6,275 nucleotides of DNA from Verrucomicrobiota bacterium. Lineage in GTDB: Bacteria > Verrucomicrobiota > Kiritimatiellia > Kiritimatiellales > Pontiellaceae. Every line of letters begins with the position of its first letter. The stretch's first letter is position 1. The DNA lies in NCBI GenBank assembly GCA_003532555.1, contig DOEU01000030.1, forward strand, positions 1 through 6,275. Direction: 5' to 3'. The notes below the pieces were generated by a model. That model did not search any database. It was not told where the DNA came from and saw only the letters and a program-made list of their open reading frames with translations. Shown piece by piece: positions 1-6,275 of the stretch. Position numbers and translations under genes: made by a program.

Positions 1-1192
1 CATTTATCAATAGGTTTTGAGTGGGATCTTTTATCATATCATAGAGCCTACCCTCATGATCTAACCGATAGCGTTGGGTTCGAACCGAAATCCGCCCCTC
101 CCAGTGATGTACGAGAGTACGCTCTTGCCAATCCTTGAAATGCCCGAACAGCAGTGGAGCCAAACTGATTCCATCCAACGGTTTTGTGCCAACCACATCC
201 ACGTTCGCCATATCCGTCAACGTGGGCAACAGATCCATAGCGGAACAGATCTGCTGAATCTGCGTACCCGGCTTAACCTTATCTGGCCAACGTAAAAATA
301 GAGGCGACCGCACCCCACCCTCGTCTGTCGACCCCTTTCGCCCTCGCATGCCGCCGTTCCAACGCTCGCCGTTTGGACCGTTATCACAGAAATAAATCAC
401 AATAGTATGATCTGCCAATTCCAGTTCATCTAACTTCTCCATCAAGCGACCGACATTCCAATCGATGTTTTCGCACATCGCGAGTGCCGCACGGGTGTGA
501 TCTATTTTTTCATACTGCTTTTTCGGGAAATCCTGGTTGAGTTTTCTATCCTGAAATTTGTTCCACCAGCGATCCGGAACCTGCATCGGCGAATGCGGTG
601 TATTGTATGGTATATAAACAAAGAACGGTTCCTCTTTATTTTGTTCGATATACTTCATGGCCCTTTCAGTAAAGTCATCGATCACAAAGCCATTTCCCTG
701 TACTATTTCACCGTTGTGTTCCAGCATCGGGCTGTAATAGTTGCCCCAGTGGCCAGAGCAAAAACCATAGAACTCGTCAAAGCCGCGGGCGTTGGGATGA
801 TAAGGATACTGCATGCCATTATGCCACTTCCCGAAGGCCGCCGTTTTGTAGCCCGCCCTCCTGAAGAGCTCGCCAATCATTGTCTCATCGGAATTGCAAC
901 GTTCCGCCCCTTCTGATGTATCATATACTCCACAACGGACATGATGCCGACCTGTTAAAAACTCCGCTCGCGTTGGCGAACAGACAGGACTGACATAGAA
1001 ATGCTCAAACTGAGCTCCTTCCCAAGCCAAGCGATCTATGTTAGGCGTATCGATAGCTAAATTGCCATTAATACTAAGGTCGCCCCACCCCTGATCATCG
1101 GTAAGAATAACGATAACATTGGGTCGCTCAAGGGCAAATAGTTGAATCGTACACAGAGTTATAAAGAATATCAGCTTATGTTTAATCTGCAT
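1..1192 (-). CDS. Sulfatase D: secreted Cys-type S1 sulfatase, C-terminus cut by window edge
   Basis: This gene encodes an exported sulfate ester hydrolase (arylsulfatase A-like, S1 family). The 397 visible codons have no in-frame stop, and the reading frame leaves the window at base 1. Residues 1-20 form a signal peptide (MQIKHK, then a hydrophobic run, with probable cleavage after LFA). Seen in order: metal-binding TDDQGWGD (Asp32, Asp33); formylglycine site C71-S-P-T-R75 followed by TGR (80-82); GKWH (121-124); His200 in TPHSP; metal ligands Asp270-Asn271 in [13 protein letters not shown] with the probable sulfate-binding Lys286; EGGVRSP (291-297) and RWP. These are all the standard catalytic elements, so it should be active once Cys71 is matured. 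The visible end ([10 protein letters not shown]) is the usual start of the sulfatase C-terminal subdomain, so perhaps 50-100 residues are missing. The ATG at 1192 is chosen because AAGGA lies 8 bases upstream and the signal peptide starts there. It lies 168 bases downstream of sulfatase C. The substrate is unknown. Confidence 0.95.
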   Translation of the reverse strand, partial: MQIKHKLIFFITLCTIQLFALERPNVIVILTDDQGWGDLSINGNLAIDTPNIDRLAWEGAQFEHFYVSPVCSPTRAEFLTGRHHVRCGVYDTSEGAERCNSDETMIGELFRRAGYKTAAFGKWHNGMQYPYHPNARGFDEFYGFCSGHWGNYYSPMLEHNGEIVQGNGFVIDDFTERAMKYIEQNKEEPFFVYIPYNTPHSPMQVPDRWWNKFQDRKLNQDFPKKQYEKIDHTRAALAMCENIDWNVGRLMEKLDELELADHTIVIYFCDNGPNGERWNGGMRGRKGSTDEGGVRSPLFLRWPDKVKPGTQIQQICSAMDLLPTLTDMANVDVVGTKPLDGISLAPLLFGHFKDWQERTLVHHWEGRISVRTQRYRLDHEGRLYDMIKDPTQNLLIN

Positions 1193-1200
1193 ACATCTGT

Positions 1201-1205
1201 TCCTT
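1201..1205 (-). promoter_or_regulatory. Ribosome-binding site of sulfatase D
   Basis: The minus strand reads AAGGA 8 bases before the ATG at 1192. An overlapping ATG at 1194-1196 is out of frame and meets a stop after four codons, so the Shine-Dalgarno motif supports 1192 as the start. Confidence 0.7.
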
Positions 1206-1212
1206 ATAATCC

Positions 1213-1224
1213 CCCGCAAGCGGG
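1213..1224 (-). repeat. Small GC-rich palindrome in the leader of sulfatase D
   Basis: CCCGCTTGCGGG on the minus strand is a perfect 12-base inverted repeat. It can form a 5-bp stem with a 2-base loop or, more realistically, a 4-bp stem with a 4-base loop. It sits 7 bases upstream of the AAGGA ribosome-binding site, in an otherwise AT-rich 168-base spacer. No T-run follows it on the minus strand, so it is not a standard terminator. It may be a leader hairpin near the translation start or one copy of a dispersed palindromic repeat. The sequence alone does not decide between these. Confidence 0.45.
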
Positions 1225-1360
1225 TTAGGATACCCACTCACACTACTTCCCGTTTTATCCATTGCAGCCAGCTGTTTCCAATTCCACTATTTCATATTTA
1301 ATTTTTTATTTAGCAAGTGCCTATTCGTCCACTTTTTAAATATCAATCCCTTTAATAAGC

Positions 1361-2911
1361 TCAAAACTCACCGAAGGTATGCGGTAGGCTTTCAACATAT
1401 TGGCTAAGTTCGTCCTTCATTTTTTTGAGTTGTCCTAAATATGTTGGATTTTTCGCCAAGTTCTGCTGTTCGTACAGGTCCCTATTGAGATTAAACAGTT
1501 GATCGGCATCCCAGAACGACGGATACATGCTTTCGGTTTGATAGTTATGATGATCGAACCCGGACCAAAAGACTTCTTTCGGTCGCTCTTTCATCTTGGC
1601 CTCAATTTCCGGCGTTACACGATTGGCTAGATATTTCCAATTCCTAGAAACTATACCCTTGGAATTTCCCGCTTCGATGAGCATATACTCCCGCCAATTT
1701 TTTGGCTCCGGCTTTCCAGCTAGTTGACGAACAAAGCTGAAGCTGTCCTCTCCGACGTCCGTTGCAGGTGTTCCACCGGCAAGCTCAATTAGGGTGGCGG
1801 TAAGGTCGATATTGCCGATCAAGCTATCGCATCTGGAAGCCGCCTTCACCTGGCCGGGCCATTTGATAATCATCGGCACTTTAGCTCCGCCTTCATAGAC
1901 GCTATTTTTACCTCGGCTACCATGATCGCTTGTGAAAATAATAATCGTATCATCGCTCAAACCAATCGCTTCGAGCTTGTTGAGAACAGCCCCAATATAG
2001 TCATCCATACGGGTTGCCATCGCATTATCTTCTGAAATTCCTTCTTTTCTGCAACGTGCCATAACATCTTCAGTAGAGGGTAGCAGATCCATCGGTTTAT
2101 CGAGCAATCCGTTGGAGGTTACACGCCGGTCATACGTTTTAACTTGATTATAATCAAACGAGTACTGTCCATGCGGCACCGGCAACGCACAGTAGAGAAA
2201 GAAAGGCTGATCTTGATTATCTTCAATAAATTTGAGCGCACCCTCGCATTGCCAATCCAGATTAACAATCGAATTTCCCCACTCCATACGTTCAACCACA
2301 TCCCAACCGAATCCCACGCTTAAAAAATCATAACCCGCCTGATACTGCTTCTTTAGCTTTTCCTCGAATGTCACCACCGCCTCATACGAAGCATTCGCGT
2401 TCCGCTCATTTTTTTTCATCTTCGGCATACCGATTGATTTATCTTCCGGTAGATTATGCCATTTACCAATAATCCCGGTGCGATATCCAAGCCGTTGAAG
2501 CTCCTTCGGCAGACAGTTTTCCTCGCGCAACATATCCGGGCGCCACTCCAACGTACAGTGCGCCCCAGCCGGATAATCTTTCAGCAAGTCCGCACCGCGT
2601 GTGGCATAGCGCCCCGTTAGCAAACAATAGCGGCTCGGCGTGCAGACTGTACCGTTGACGTAGAAGCGGGTGAACAACATACCCTTATCAGCCAGTGAAT
2701 CAATATGCGGTGTCAGCACCTTTGGATCTATTTTTTTATTCCAGAACCCTTTTATTTTAGCTCCGCTATGGGTCGCCCAAGTATCTACCATATTTGCCGT
2801 GCAGTTGATTTCATCCGCATCCAAATCATCGGCATAAAAAAGAATGATATTAGGTTTTGCATCACTTATCACCGCCGCGAACAATACCATCCCAAACATC
2901 CATAGCTTCAT
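1361..2911 (-). CDS. Sulfatase C: secreted Cys-type S1 sulfatase, paralogue of sulfatase A
   Basis: This is a 516-aa exported sulfatase with a signal peptide at residues 1-18 (MKLWMFGMVLFAAVISDA) and mature protein starting near KPNIILF. Motifs in order: Asp28-Asp29 of YADDLDAD (metal site); C90-T-P-S-R94 (formylglycine site) followed by TGR (99-101); GKWH (149-152); His247 in VPHGQ; Asp329-His330 in TSDHG (metal ligands); Lys335 in RGKNSVYEGG; and IKWPG. All expected catalytic residues are present. About 38 residues separate the Asp pair from TPHIDSLA, against about 15 in sulfatases A, B and D, so an insertion lies next to the active site. The tail (DADQLFNL, then QNLAKNP, then YVESLPHTFGEF) matches the tail of sulfatase A, which identifies a paralogous pair. 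The gene begins 3 bases after the stop of sulfatase B, and its ribosome-binding site lies within that gene. Catalytic class is secure. The substrate (probably a sulfated polysaccharide or glycosaminoglycan-like glycan) is inference. Confidence 0.96.
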   Translation of the reverse strand: MKLWMFGMVLFAAVISDAKPNIILFYADDLDADEINCTANMVDTWATHSGAKIKGFWNKKIDPKVLTPHIDSLADKGMLFTRFYVNGTVCTPSRYCLLTGRYATRGADLLKDYPAGAHCTLEWRPDMLREENCLPKELQRLGYRTGIIGKWHNLPEDKSIGMPKMKKNERNANASYEAVVTFEEKLKKQYQAGYDFLSVGFGWDVVERMEWGNSIVNLDWQCEGALKFIEDNQDQPFFLYCALPVPHGQYSFDYNQVKTYDRRVTSNGLLDKPMDLLPSTEDVMARCRKEGISEDNAMATRMDDYIGAVLNKLEAIGLSDDTIIIFTSDHGSRGKNSVYEGGAKVPMIIKWPGQVKAASRCDSLIGNIDLTATLIELAGGTPATDVGEDSFSFVRQLAGKPEPKNWREYMLIEAGNSKGIVSRNWKYLANRVTPEIEAKMKERPKEVFWSGFDHHNYQTESMYPSFWDADQLFNLNRDLYEQQNLAKNPTYLGQLKKMKDELSQYVESLPHTFGEF

Positions 2912-2914
2912 GAC

Positions 2915-4717
2915 TTACTCCTTCTCCAATTTCATACTGAAGAGTTCCATTTTTGAAACCGCCTTCTCATTGCCGATTTCTAATAATTCAATTGCTAACA
3001 CCTGCTCCCCAGACTTTAAATCGATCGTTCCGAAATTATGATATTTTTTCCCAATGGCAAGCTTCACCTTCTTCGATACCTCACCTACGGAAAAGCGAAG
3101 GGTTGTCTCTTCGGAAACACCAAGTATGCGCATTGTTGCCTGATAGGTTCCCGACTCCAACACCCGAACTTTCATCTCCTGAACGGCACCGATCTCATGA
3201 AAAAAGGTATTGGCCCATGTAACAGAATTTTTTCCTTTAAATCGATACACACACTCCATCTCCAGATACGCTTCAGGACTGATTTCTTGCACCGGATCAC
3301 TCCACGCATGCGGATCGTTACGAATGGCTTCAAGCTCAGAAAAATAGAAGCTCTGCATGGCAGAAAACTTGCTGGGCATCGTTTTTTTAAGATCATTTTT
3401 CTGCTGCGGATCTTTAGATAAATTAAATAGTCCCCACAACCCTTTCTCATTCACCACCACCCAATCGCCCTGCACAAAACAAGTTTCTCTTTTGTTAAGC
3501 GGAAGAGCATGCTCCGTAAAGCGATAGTTCCAACCATCAGATGCTAGATACTGTTCTGGCTTACCCGTCTCGCCAGTGAAATAGCCACGCTCAGGCCAAG
3601 CAGTCTGACCGCTCACCAAAGGCACAAGACTCTTCCCGTCAAGCGGCAACTTGTCCAGAGAACGATTCCCCCCCGCAAGCTCTACCAACGTGGGATAGAT
3701 ATCCATCACCAGCGTCATTTTATCAATGATCTTTGGCTCATACATAGCTGGATTATAAATAGACAGCCGATTACGGAGAGCATTCTCCCAACCCGTTGCT
3801 TTTTTTGAACGGAAACCGGATGGATTCCGCGCAATCCACTCCTCTTCATTCAGGGTGTAATACTCCGTCGTCAGCGAAAAGAAACCCTCGGCGTCCTGCT
3901 GTAAAATACGGGTGGTCGGTGTGGGACCATTATCACCGAAAAAGAGTACGATCGTATCATCAGCCAATCCTAAATCTTCCAAGGATTGAATAACGCGCCC
4001 AACCTGAGTGTCGAGCTGTTCCATCATGCCCAAGAACATGGCATACTGTTCACCTATGCCCTTTTTGATATACTTCTCTTGAAGCTCTCGAGGACACAAC
4101 CAGGGTTCGTGCGGTGCAGCATAAGGAATATAAAGAAAGAACGGATTCTCTTGATTAGATTGGATAAAATCAATCGCCTTGTCGGTTATTCGCTCAACCT
4201 GCCATCCATCTTCTCGGCCAACATAGTATCCATTATGAAAAAAGGGCGGATTAAAATGTTCGTATCGCCCGTAACTCCGAACATCATCACGCACCACCGG
4301 CCATGCTTCATCGAAACCACGTTGCGACGGAAGATCGGCATCTGAAAGCCCCAGATTCCACTTACCCATCATGCCAGTAACATAACCGGCATCCTGCATG
4401 GCTTCCGAAAGTAGATATTCATCCAAATGTGGTGCCTCCGCACCAAAGCCTACCGCCGACGTGCCCGTCCGCATAAAATTACGCCCCGTCATCAGTGCCG
4501 ATCTCGTCGGCGCACAAGCAGCTGCGGTGTAGAAGCGAGTAAATTGAACTCCCTTCTTCATAATTTTATCCATAACGGGGGTCTTTAACGGCGACTGGCA
4601 AAACCCATAATCATCAAACCCCTGATCATCAGTAAGAATTAAAACGATGTTCGGCTTGGACGCAGCCATCACACTACCTCCTAACACCAAAAAAATAATC
4701 ATAATTATCTGCCGCAT
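2915..4717 (-). CDS. Sulfatase B: secreted Cys-type S1 sulfatase with C-terminal beta-rich module and altered active-site motif
   Basis: This 600-aa exported sulfatase is about 85-100 residues longer than A and C. The signal peptide is residues 1-18 or 1-19 (MRQIIMIIFLVLGGSVMA). Motifs: LTDDQGFDD (Asp30, Asp31); C68-A-P-T-R72 (formylglycine site) with TGR (77-79); GKWN (118-121), where the family normally has GKWH; His203 in APHEP; Asp262-Asn263 in GDNGP. About 37 residues then intervene before GFRSKKATGWENALR (301-315), in which Lys306 aligns with the usual catalytic Lys. The normal RVP...WPG strand is replaced by RNRLSIYNP. DIYPTLVELAGG (339-350) and the LFNLSKDP subdomain follow. Residues of about 480-600 form a separate region rich in predicted strands (SGTYQATMR, then LRFSVG, then GTIDLKSGEQVLAIEL) that resembles CBM6/35-type or other sulfatase-associated beta-sandwiches. 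Binding to carbohydrate is inference. The ATG at 4717 follows the sulfatase A stop by 2 bases with only a weak GGA upstream, so expression probably depends on coupling. The substrate is unknown. Confidence 0.95.
   Translation of the reverse strand: MRQIIMIIFLVLGGSVMAASKPNIVLILTDDQGFDDYGFCQSPLKTPVMDKIMKKGVQFTRFYTAAACAPTRSALMTGRNFMRTGTSAVGFGAEAPHLDEYLLSEAMQDAGYVTGMMGKWNLGLSDADLPSQRGFDEAWPVVRDDVRSYGRYEHFNPPFFHNGYYVGREDGWQVERITDKAIDFIQSNQENPFFLYIPYAAPHEPWLCPRELQEKYIKKGIGEQYAMFLGMMEQLDTQVGRVIQSLEDLGLADDTIVLFFGDNGPTPTTRILQQDAEGFFSLTTEYYTLNEEEWIARNPSGFRSKKATGWENALRNRLSIYNPAMYEPKIIDKMTLVMDIYPTLVELAGGNRSLDKLPLDGKSLVPLVSGQTAWPERGYFTGETGKPEQYLASDGWNYRFTEHALPLNKRETCFVQGDWVVVNEKGLWGLFNLSKDPQQKNDLKKTMPSKFSAMQSFYFSELEAIRNDPHAWSDPVQEISPEAYLEMECVYRFKGKNSVTWANTFFHEIGAVQEMKVRVLESGTYQATMRILGVSEETTLRFSVGEVSKKVKLAIGKKYHNFGTIDLKSGEQVLAIELLEIGNEKAVSKMELFSMKLEKE
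2918..2923 (-). promoter_or_regulatory. Ribosome-binding site of sulfatase C, embedded in the end of sulfatase B
   Basis: The minus strand reads AAGGAG 6 bases before the ATG at 2911. The motif is made of the last two sense codons of sulfatase B (Lys-Glu), directly before its TAA. Ribosomes finishing sulfatase B would therefore uncover or reinitiate at this site, which is a typical arrangement for translational coupling. Confidence 0.8.
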
Positions 4718-4719
4718 AT

Positions 4720-6252
4720 TTATTTTCCAAAATCACCGAACGGACGACCGATCGATTTCACATAGCGTGATAGATGCTTTTTCATCTCCACCATCTTCTC
4801 CTGATATTCGGGATTATCGGCCAGATTATGCTGCTCATTAGGATCGTTACGCAAATCAAATAGCTGATCCGGATCGGCCCAGCCAATCTTTTTAATCTTC
4901 TGACCAAACGGCGTTTTCGCCCACAAAAGATCAAAGTTTCCTGCCTCCATATTTTCCTTCAACGAACCACTCAAGTTCGGATTAAATCCCCGCCTGAGGA
5001 TTTCATCATTGTAGCGGATGGCAATATATTTCCACTCCTTGGTTACAACCCCCTTAGCATACCCCATCTCAGTATAAATGGATTCTTTTAGACTCTGTAT
5101 TTTCCCATCCCAAATCGGCTTAATGCTCATGCCGTCGAGGTGCAGACCTTCAACCGGTTTAGCCTGGGCAACATCCATGAAAGTCGCTGCCATATCCGTA
5201 ACATCAAGCAAGGTCTTATTCACGGTACCCGCCTTCAACCCTCCATCCGGCCAACGAGCGATAAAAGCAATATTATTTCCACATTCATAAGGTGTGCTCT
5301 TGCCCGTATTCTGCTGATCGGCCAGAAAGATCACCAACGTATTGTCGAGCTTCCCCTGTTTTTCTAGCTTCTCAAGAATCACCCCGATCCCTTCATCCAT
5401 CCAGACAACCGTCTGCTCGGTAATATCCTTGTGCTTCATCGCTATCTCGGAGCGTGGCCTCATAATGCCCACCGCCTTATCGGTGTAGCCTTCGTGCGTA
5501 ACGATAACATCGGCCGATTCAATTGGCTCACGCGGACCATGGGTGGTGGTGAAAGCCGTCCACAGAAAAAAAGGTTTATTTTTCGGAGCCTTATCCAGAA
5601 AATCGAGTGCCCCCTTTACCGTGTATTCTACATTATGATGCTCGAGAGCCTTCGGATATTCATCCTCCACATTGCCCGCCGTAATGCATTCTGCATAATC
5701 AAAACCATACCCATAAATCAATTCCTGCTGAATCCTGACCGATTCCACCAGCATCGCTTTAATTTTAGGATCCGTCGGATCGGCGTCGTTCGGAATGTCA
5801 TACAAAGGAAGAAGATTATGAAAATCGTTATGCCACTTACCTGCAACCCCAGTATAATAACCAGCTTTTTGCAAAGCCATAGCAATAGTTCGATCTGTTT
5901 CACAGAAAAAAGCCCCATTACGAATCGGAGGCTGAAAATCATACTCTTTGAAGAGCTTATTACGACATCGGCTCGGATAAGAACCGGTCAAACAAGCATA
6001 TCGCGTTGGAACACAAAGCGATGAAGGTGTATAAGCTCGAGTATGGCGAACTCCTTCTTTAGCCAATCGGTCAATATTCGGCGTTTTGAATCTCGCACCA
6101 TAACAACCAATCGTATTGTTGTTGTGATCATCACTGATTAACACCAAAATATTCGGTCGTTCCTGCAACATTTTTGCGAAGGAGGGTTGCGTCGCAACCA
6201 GCACTCCTAAGACCCATCCTAACTTCACCCATTCTGTAAATCTTTTAATCAC
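4720..6252 (-). CDS. Sulfatase A: secreted Cys-type S1 sulfatase with an unusual Asp-Gln metal site
   Basis: This is an exported sulfatase of 510 aa from the GTG at 6252, or 514 aa from the in-frame ATG at 6264. Residue numbers here use the long form. The GTG is preferred because GGAGG lies 5 bases before it and gives a normal signal peptide (IKRFTEWVK, hydrophobic core, cleavage after SFA at 30). The ATG has no good ribosome-binding site in the 11 bases visible. Motifs: ISDDHNNN (Asp45, Asp46); C84-V-P-T-R88 (formylglycine site) with TGS (93-95) where TGR is common; GKWH (142-145); His242 in TTHGP; ADQQNTGKS (315-323) with Asp316-Gln317 where Asp-Asn or Asp-His is usual, and Lys322; YECGN (326-330) for YEGG; ARWPDG. 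The block KGVVTKEWKY and the tail DPDQLFDL...FGDF pair it with sulfatase C. It is the first visible gene of the cluster and is followed after 2 bases by sulfatase B. The promoter, if adjacent, lies beyond the right edge. Confidence 0.93.
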   Translation of the reverse strand: MIKRFTEWVKLGWVLGVLVATQPSFAKMLQERPNILVLISDDHNNNTIGCYGARFKTPNIDRLAKEGVRHTRAYTPSSLCVPTRYACLTGSYPSRCRNKLFKEYDFQPPIRNGAFFCETDRTIAMALQKAGYYTGVAGKWHNDFHNLLPLYDIPNDADPTDPKIKAMLVESVRIQQELIYGYGFDYAECITAGNVEDEYPKALEHHNVEYTVKGALDFLDKAPKNKPFFLWTAFTTTHGPREPIESADVIVTHEGYTDKAVGIMRPRSEIAMKHKDITEQTVVWMDEGIGVILEKLEKQGKLDNTLVIFLADQQNTGKSTPYECGNNIAFIARWPDGGLKAGTVNKTLLDVTDMAATFMDVAQAKPVEGLHLDGMSIKPIWDGKIQSLKESIYTEMGYAKGVVTKEWKYIAIRYNDEILRRGFNPNLSGSLKENMEAGNFDLLWAKTPFGQKIKKIGWADPDQLFDLRNDPNEQHNLADNPEYQEKMVEMKKHLSRYVKSIGRPFGDFGK

Positions 6253-6257
6253 ATAAA

Positions 6258-6262
6258 CCTCC
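6258..6262 (-). promoter_or_regulatory. Ribosome-binding site that favours the GTG start of sulfatase A
   Basis: The minus strand reads GGAGG 5 bases before GTG (6250-6252). The motif overlaps the upstream in-frame ATG at 6262-6264, so using the ATG would leave this strong site inside the coding sequence. The 11 bases upstream of the ATG offer only a weak GGTG. Confidence 0.65.
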
Positions 6263-6275
6263 ATGAATGAACACC

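Noticed and set aside
497..916. Plus-strand open frame of 139 codons
   Set aside because: It lies wholly antisense to sulfatase D, which has every family motif. The translation shows no recognisable domain and is a shadow frame.
1..1192. Sulfatase D as a pseudogene because no stop codon is present
   Set aside because: The frame is open through all 397 codons with all catalytic motifs intact. It is simply cut by the window edge.
1203..1208. TATAAG as a possible -10 box for sulfatase D
   Set aside because: It overlaps the ribosome-binding site, so transcription would begin at about the start codon, and no -35 element is seen at the right distance.
1213..1224. Rho-independent terminator after sulfatase C
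   Set aside because: The stem is only 4-5 bp and is followed on the minus strand by GGATTATAAGG rather than a T-run. It also sits close to the next gene's start, not after the sulfatase C stop.
3038..3421. Plus-strand open frame of 127 codons
   Set aside because: It is antisense to the C-terminal part of sulfatase B. Nothing in it resembles a protein family.
5431..6024. Plus-strand open frame of 197 codons, the longest on that strand
   Set aside because: It is antisense to the N-terminal half of sulfatase A and rich in Arg, Ile and His in a way typical of reverse-frame translation, with no motif or ribosome-binding site that would support it.

Overview
The window is a four-gene sulfatase cluster. 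Every real gene lies on the minus strand, and each encodes an exported type I (alkaline-phosphatase-fold, S1) sulfatase with an intact Cys-type C-x-P-x-R formylglycine site. GC content looks like the mid to upper 40s percent by eye. Marine polysaccharide degraders of the PVC group (Kiritimatiellota, Lentisphaerota, Planctomycetota) carry many such genes in adjacent arrays. I infer that kind of organism, but a sulfatase-rich Bacteroidota is not excluded, because the window holds no marker gene.

Layout in transcription order (right to left): sulfatase A (4720-6252, probable GTG start); sulfatase B (2915-4717, 600 aa, with an extra C-terminal beta-rich module); sulfatase C (1361-2911); then a 168-base spacer with a small hairpin; then sulfatase D (1-1192), which runs off the left edge after 397 codons. 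A, B and C are separated by only 2 and 3 bases. The ribosome-binding site of C lies inside the last codons of B, so these three look like one translationally coupled operon. No terminator is visible in the spacer, so D may belong to the same transcript.

The four proteins are not simple duplicates. A and C are clear paralogues, with matching C-terminal tails and a shared K-G-[VI]-V-[TS]-x-x-W-K-Y block. B and D belong to other branches. This suggests several sulfate positions or linkages on one sulfated glycan being removed by secreted enzymes. The substrate cannot be read from the sequence. No glycoside hydrolase, polysaccharide lyase, SusC/D pair, transporter, regulator or formylglycine maturase (anSME or FGE) is in the window.

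The features most worth a second look are active-site changes. Sulfatase B has GKWN in place of GKWH and a rebuilt substrate-proximal region. Sulfatase A has Asp-Gln where the metal site normally has Asp-Asn or Asp-His. Sulfatase C has an extra segment right after its metal-binding Asp pair. I found no RNA gene, CRISPR array, insertion sequence or mobile element, and nothing that amounts to a clearly new system.
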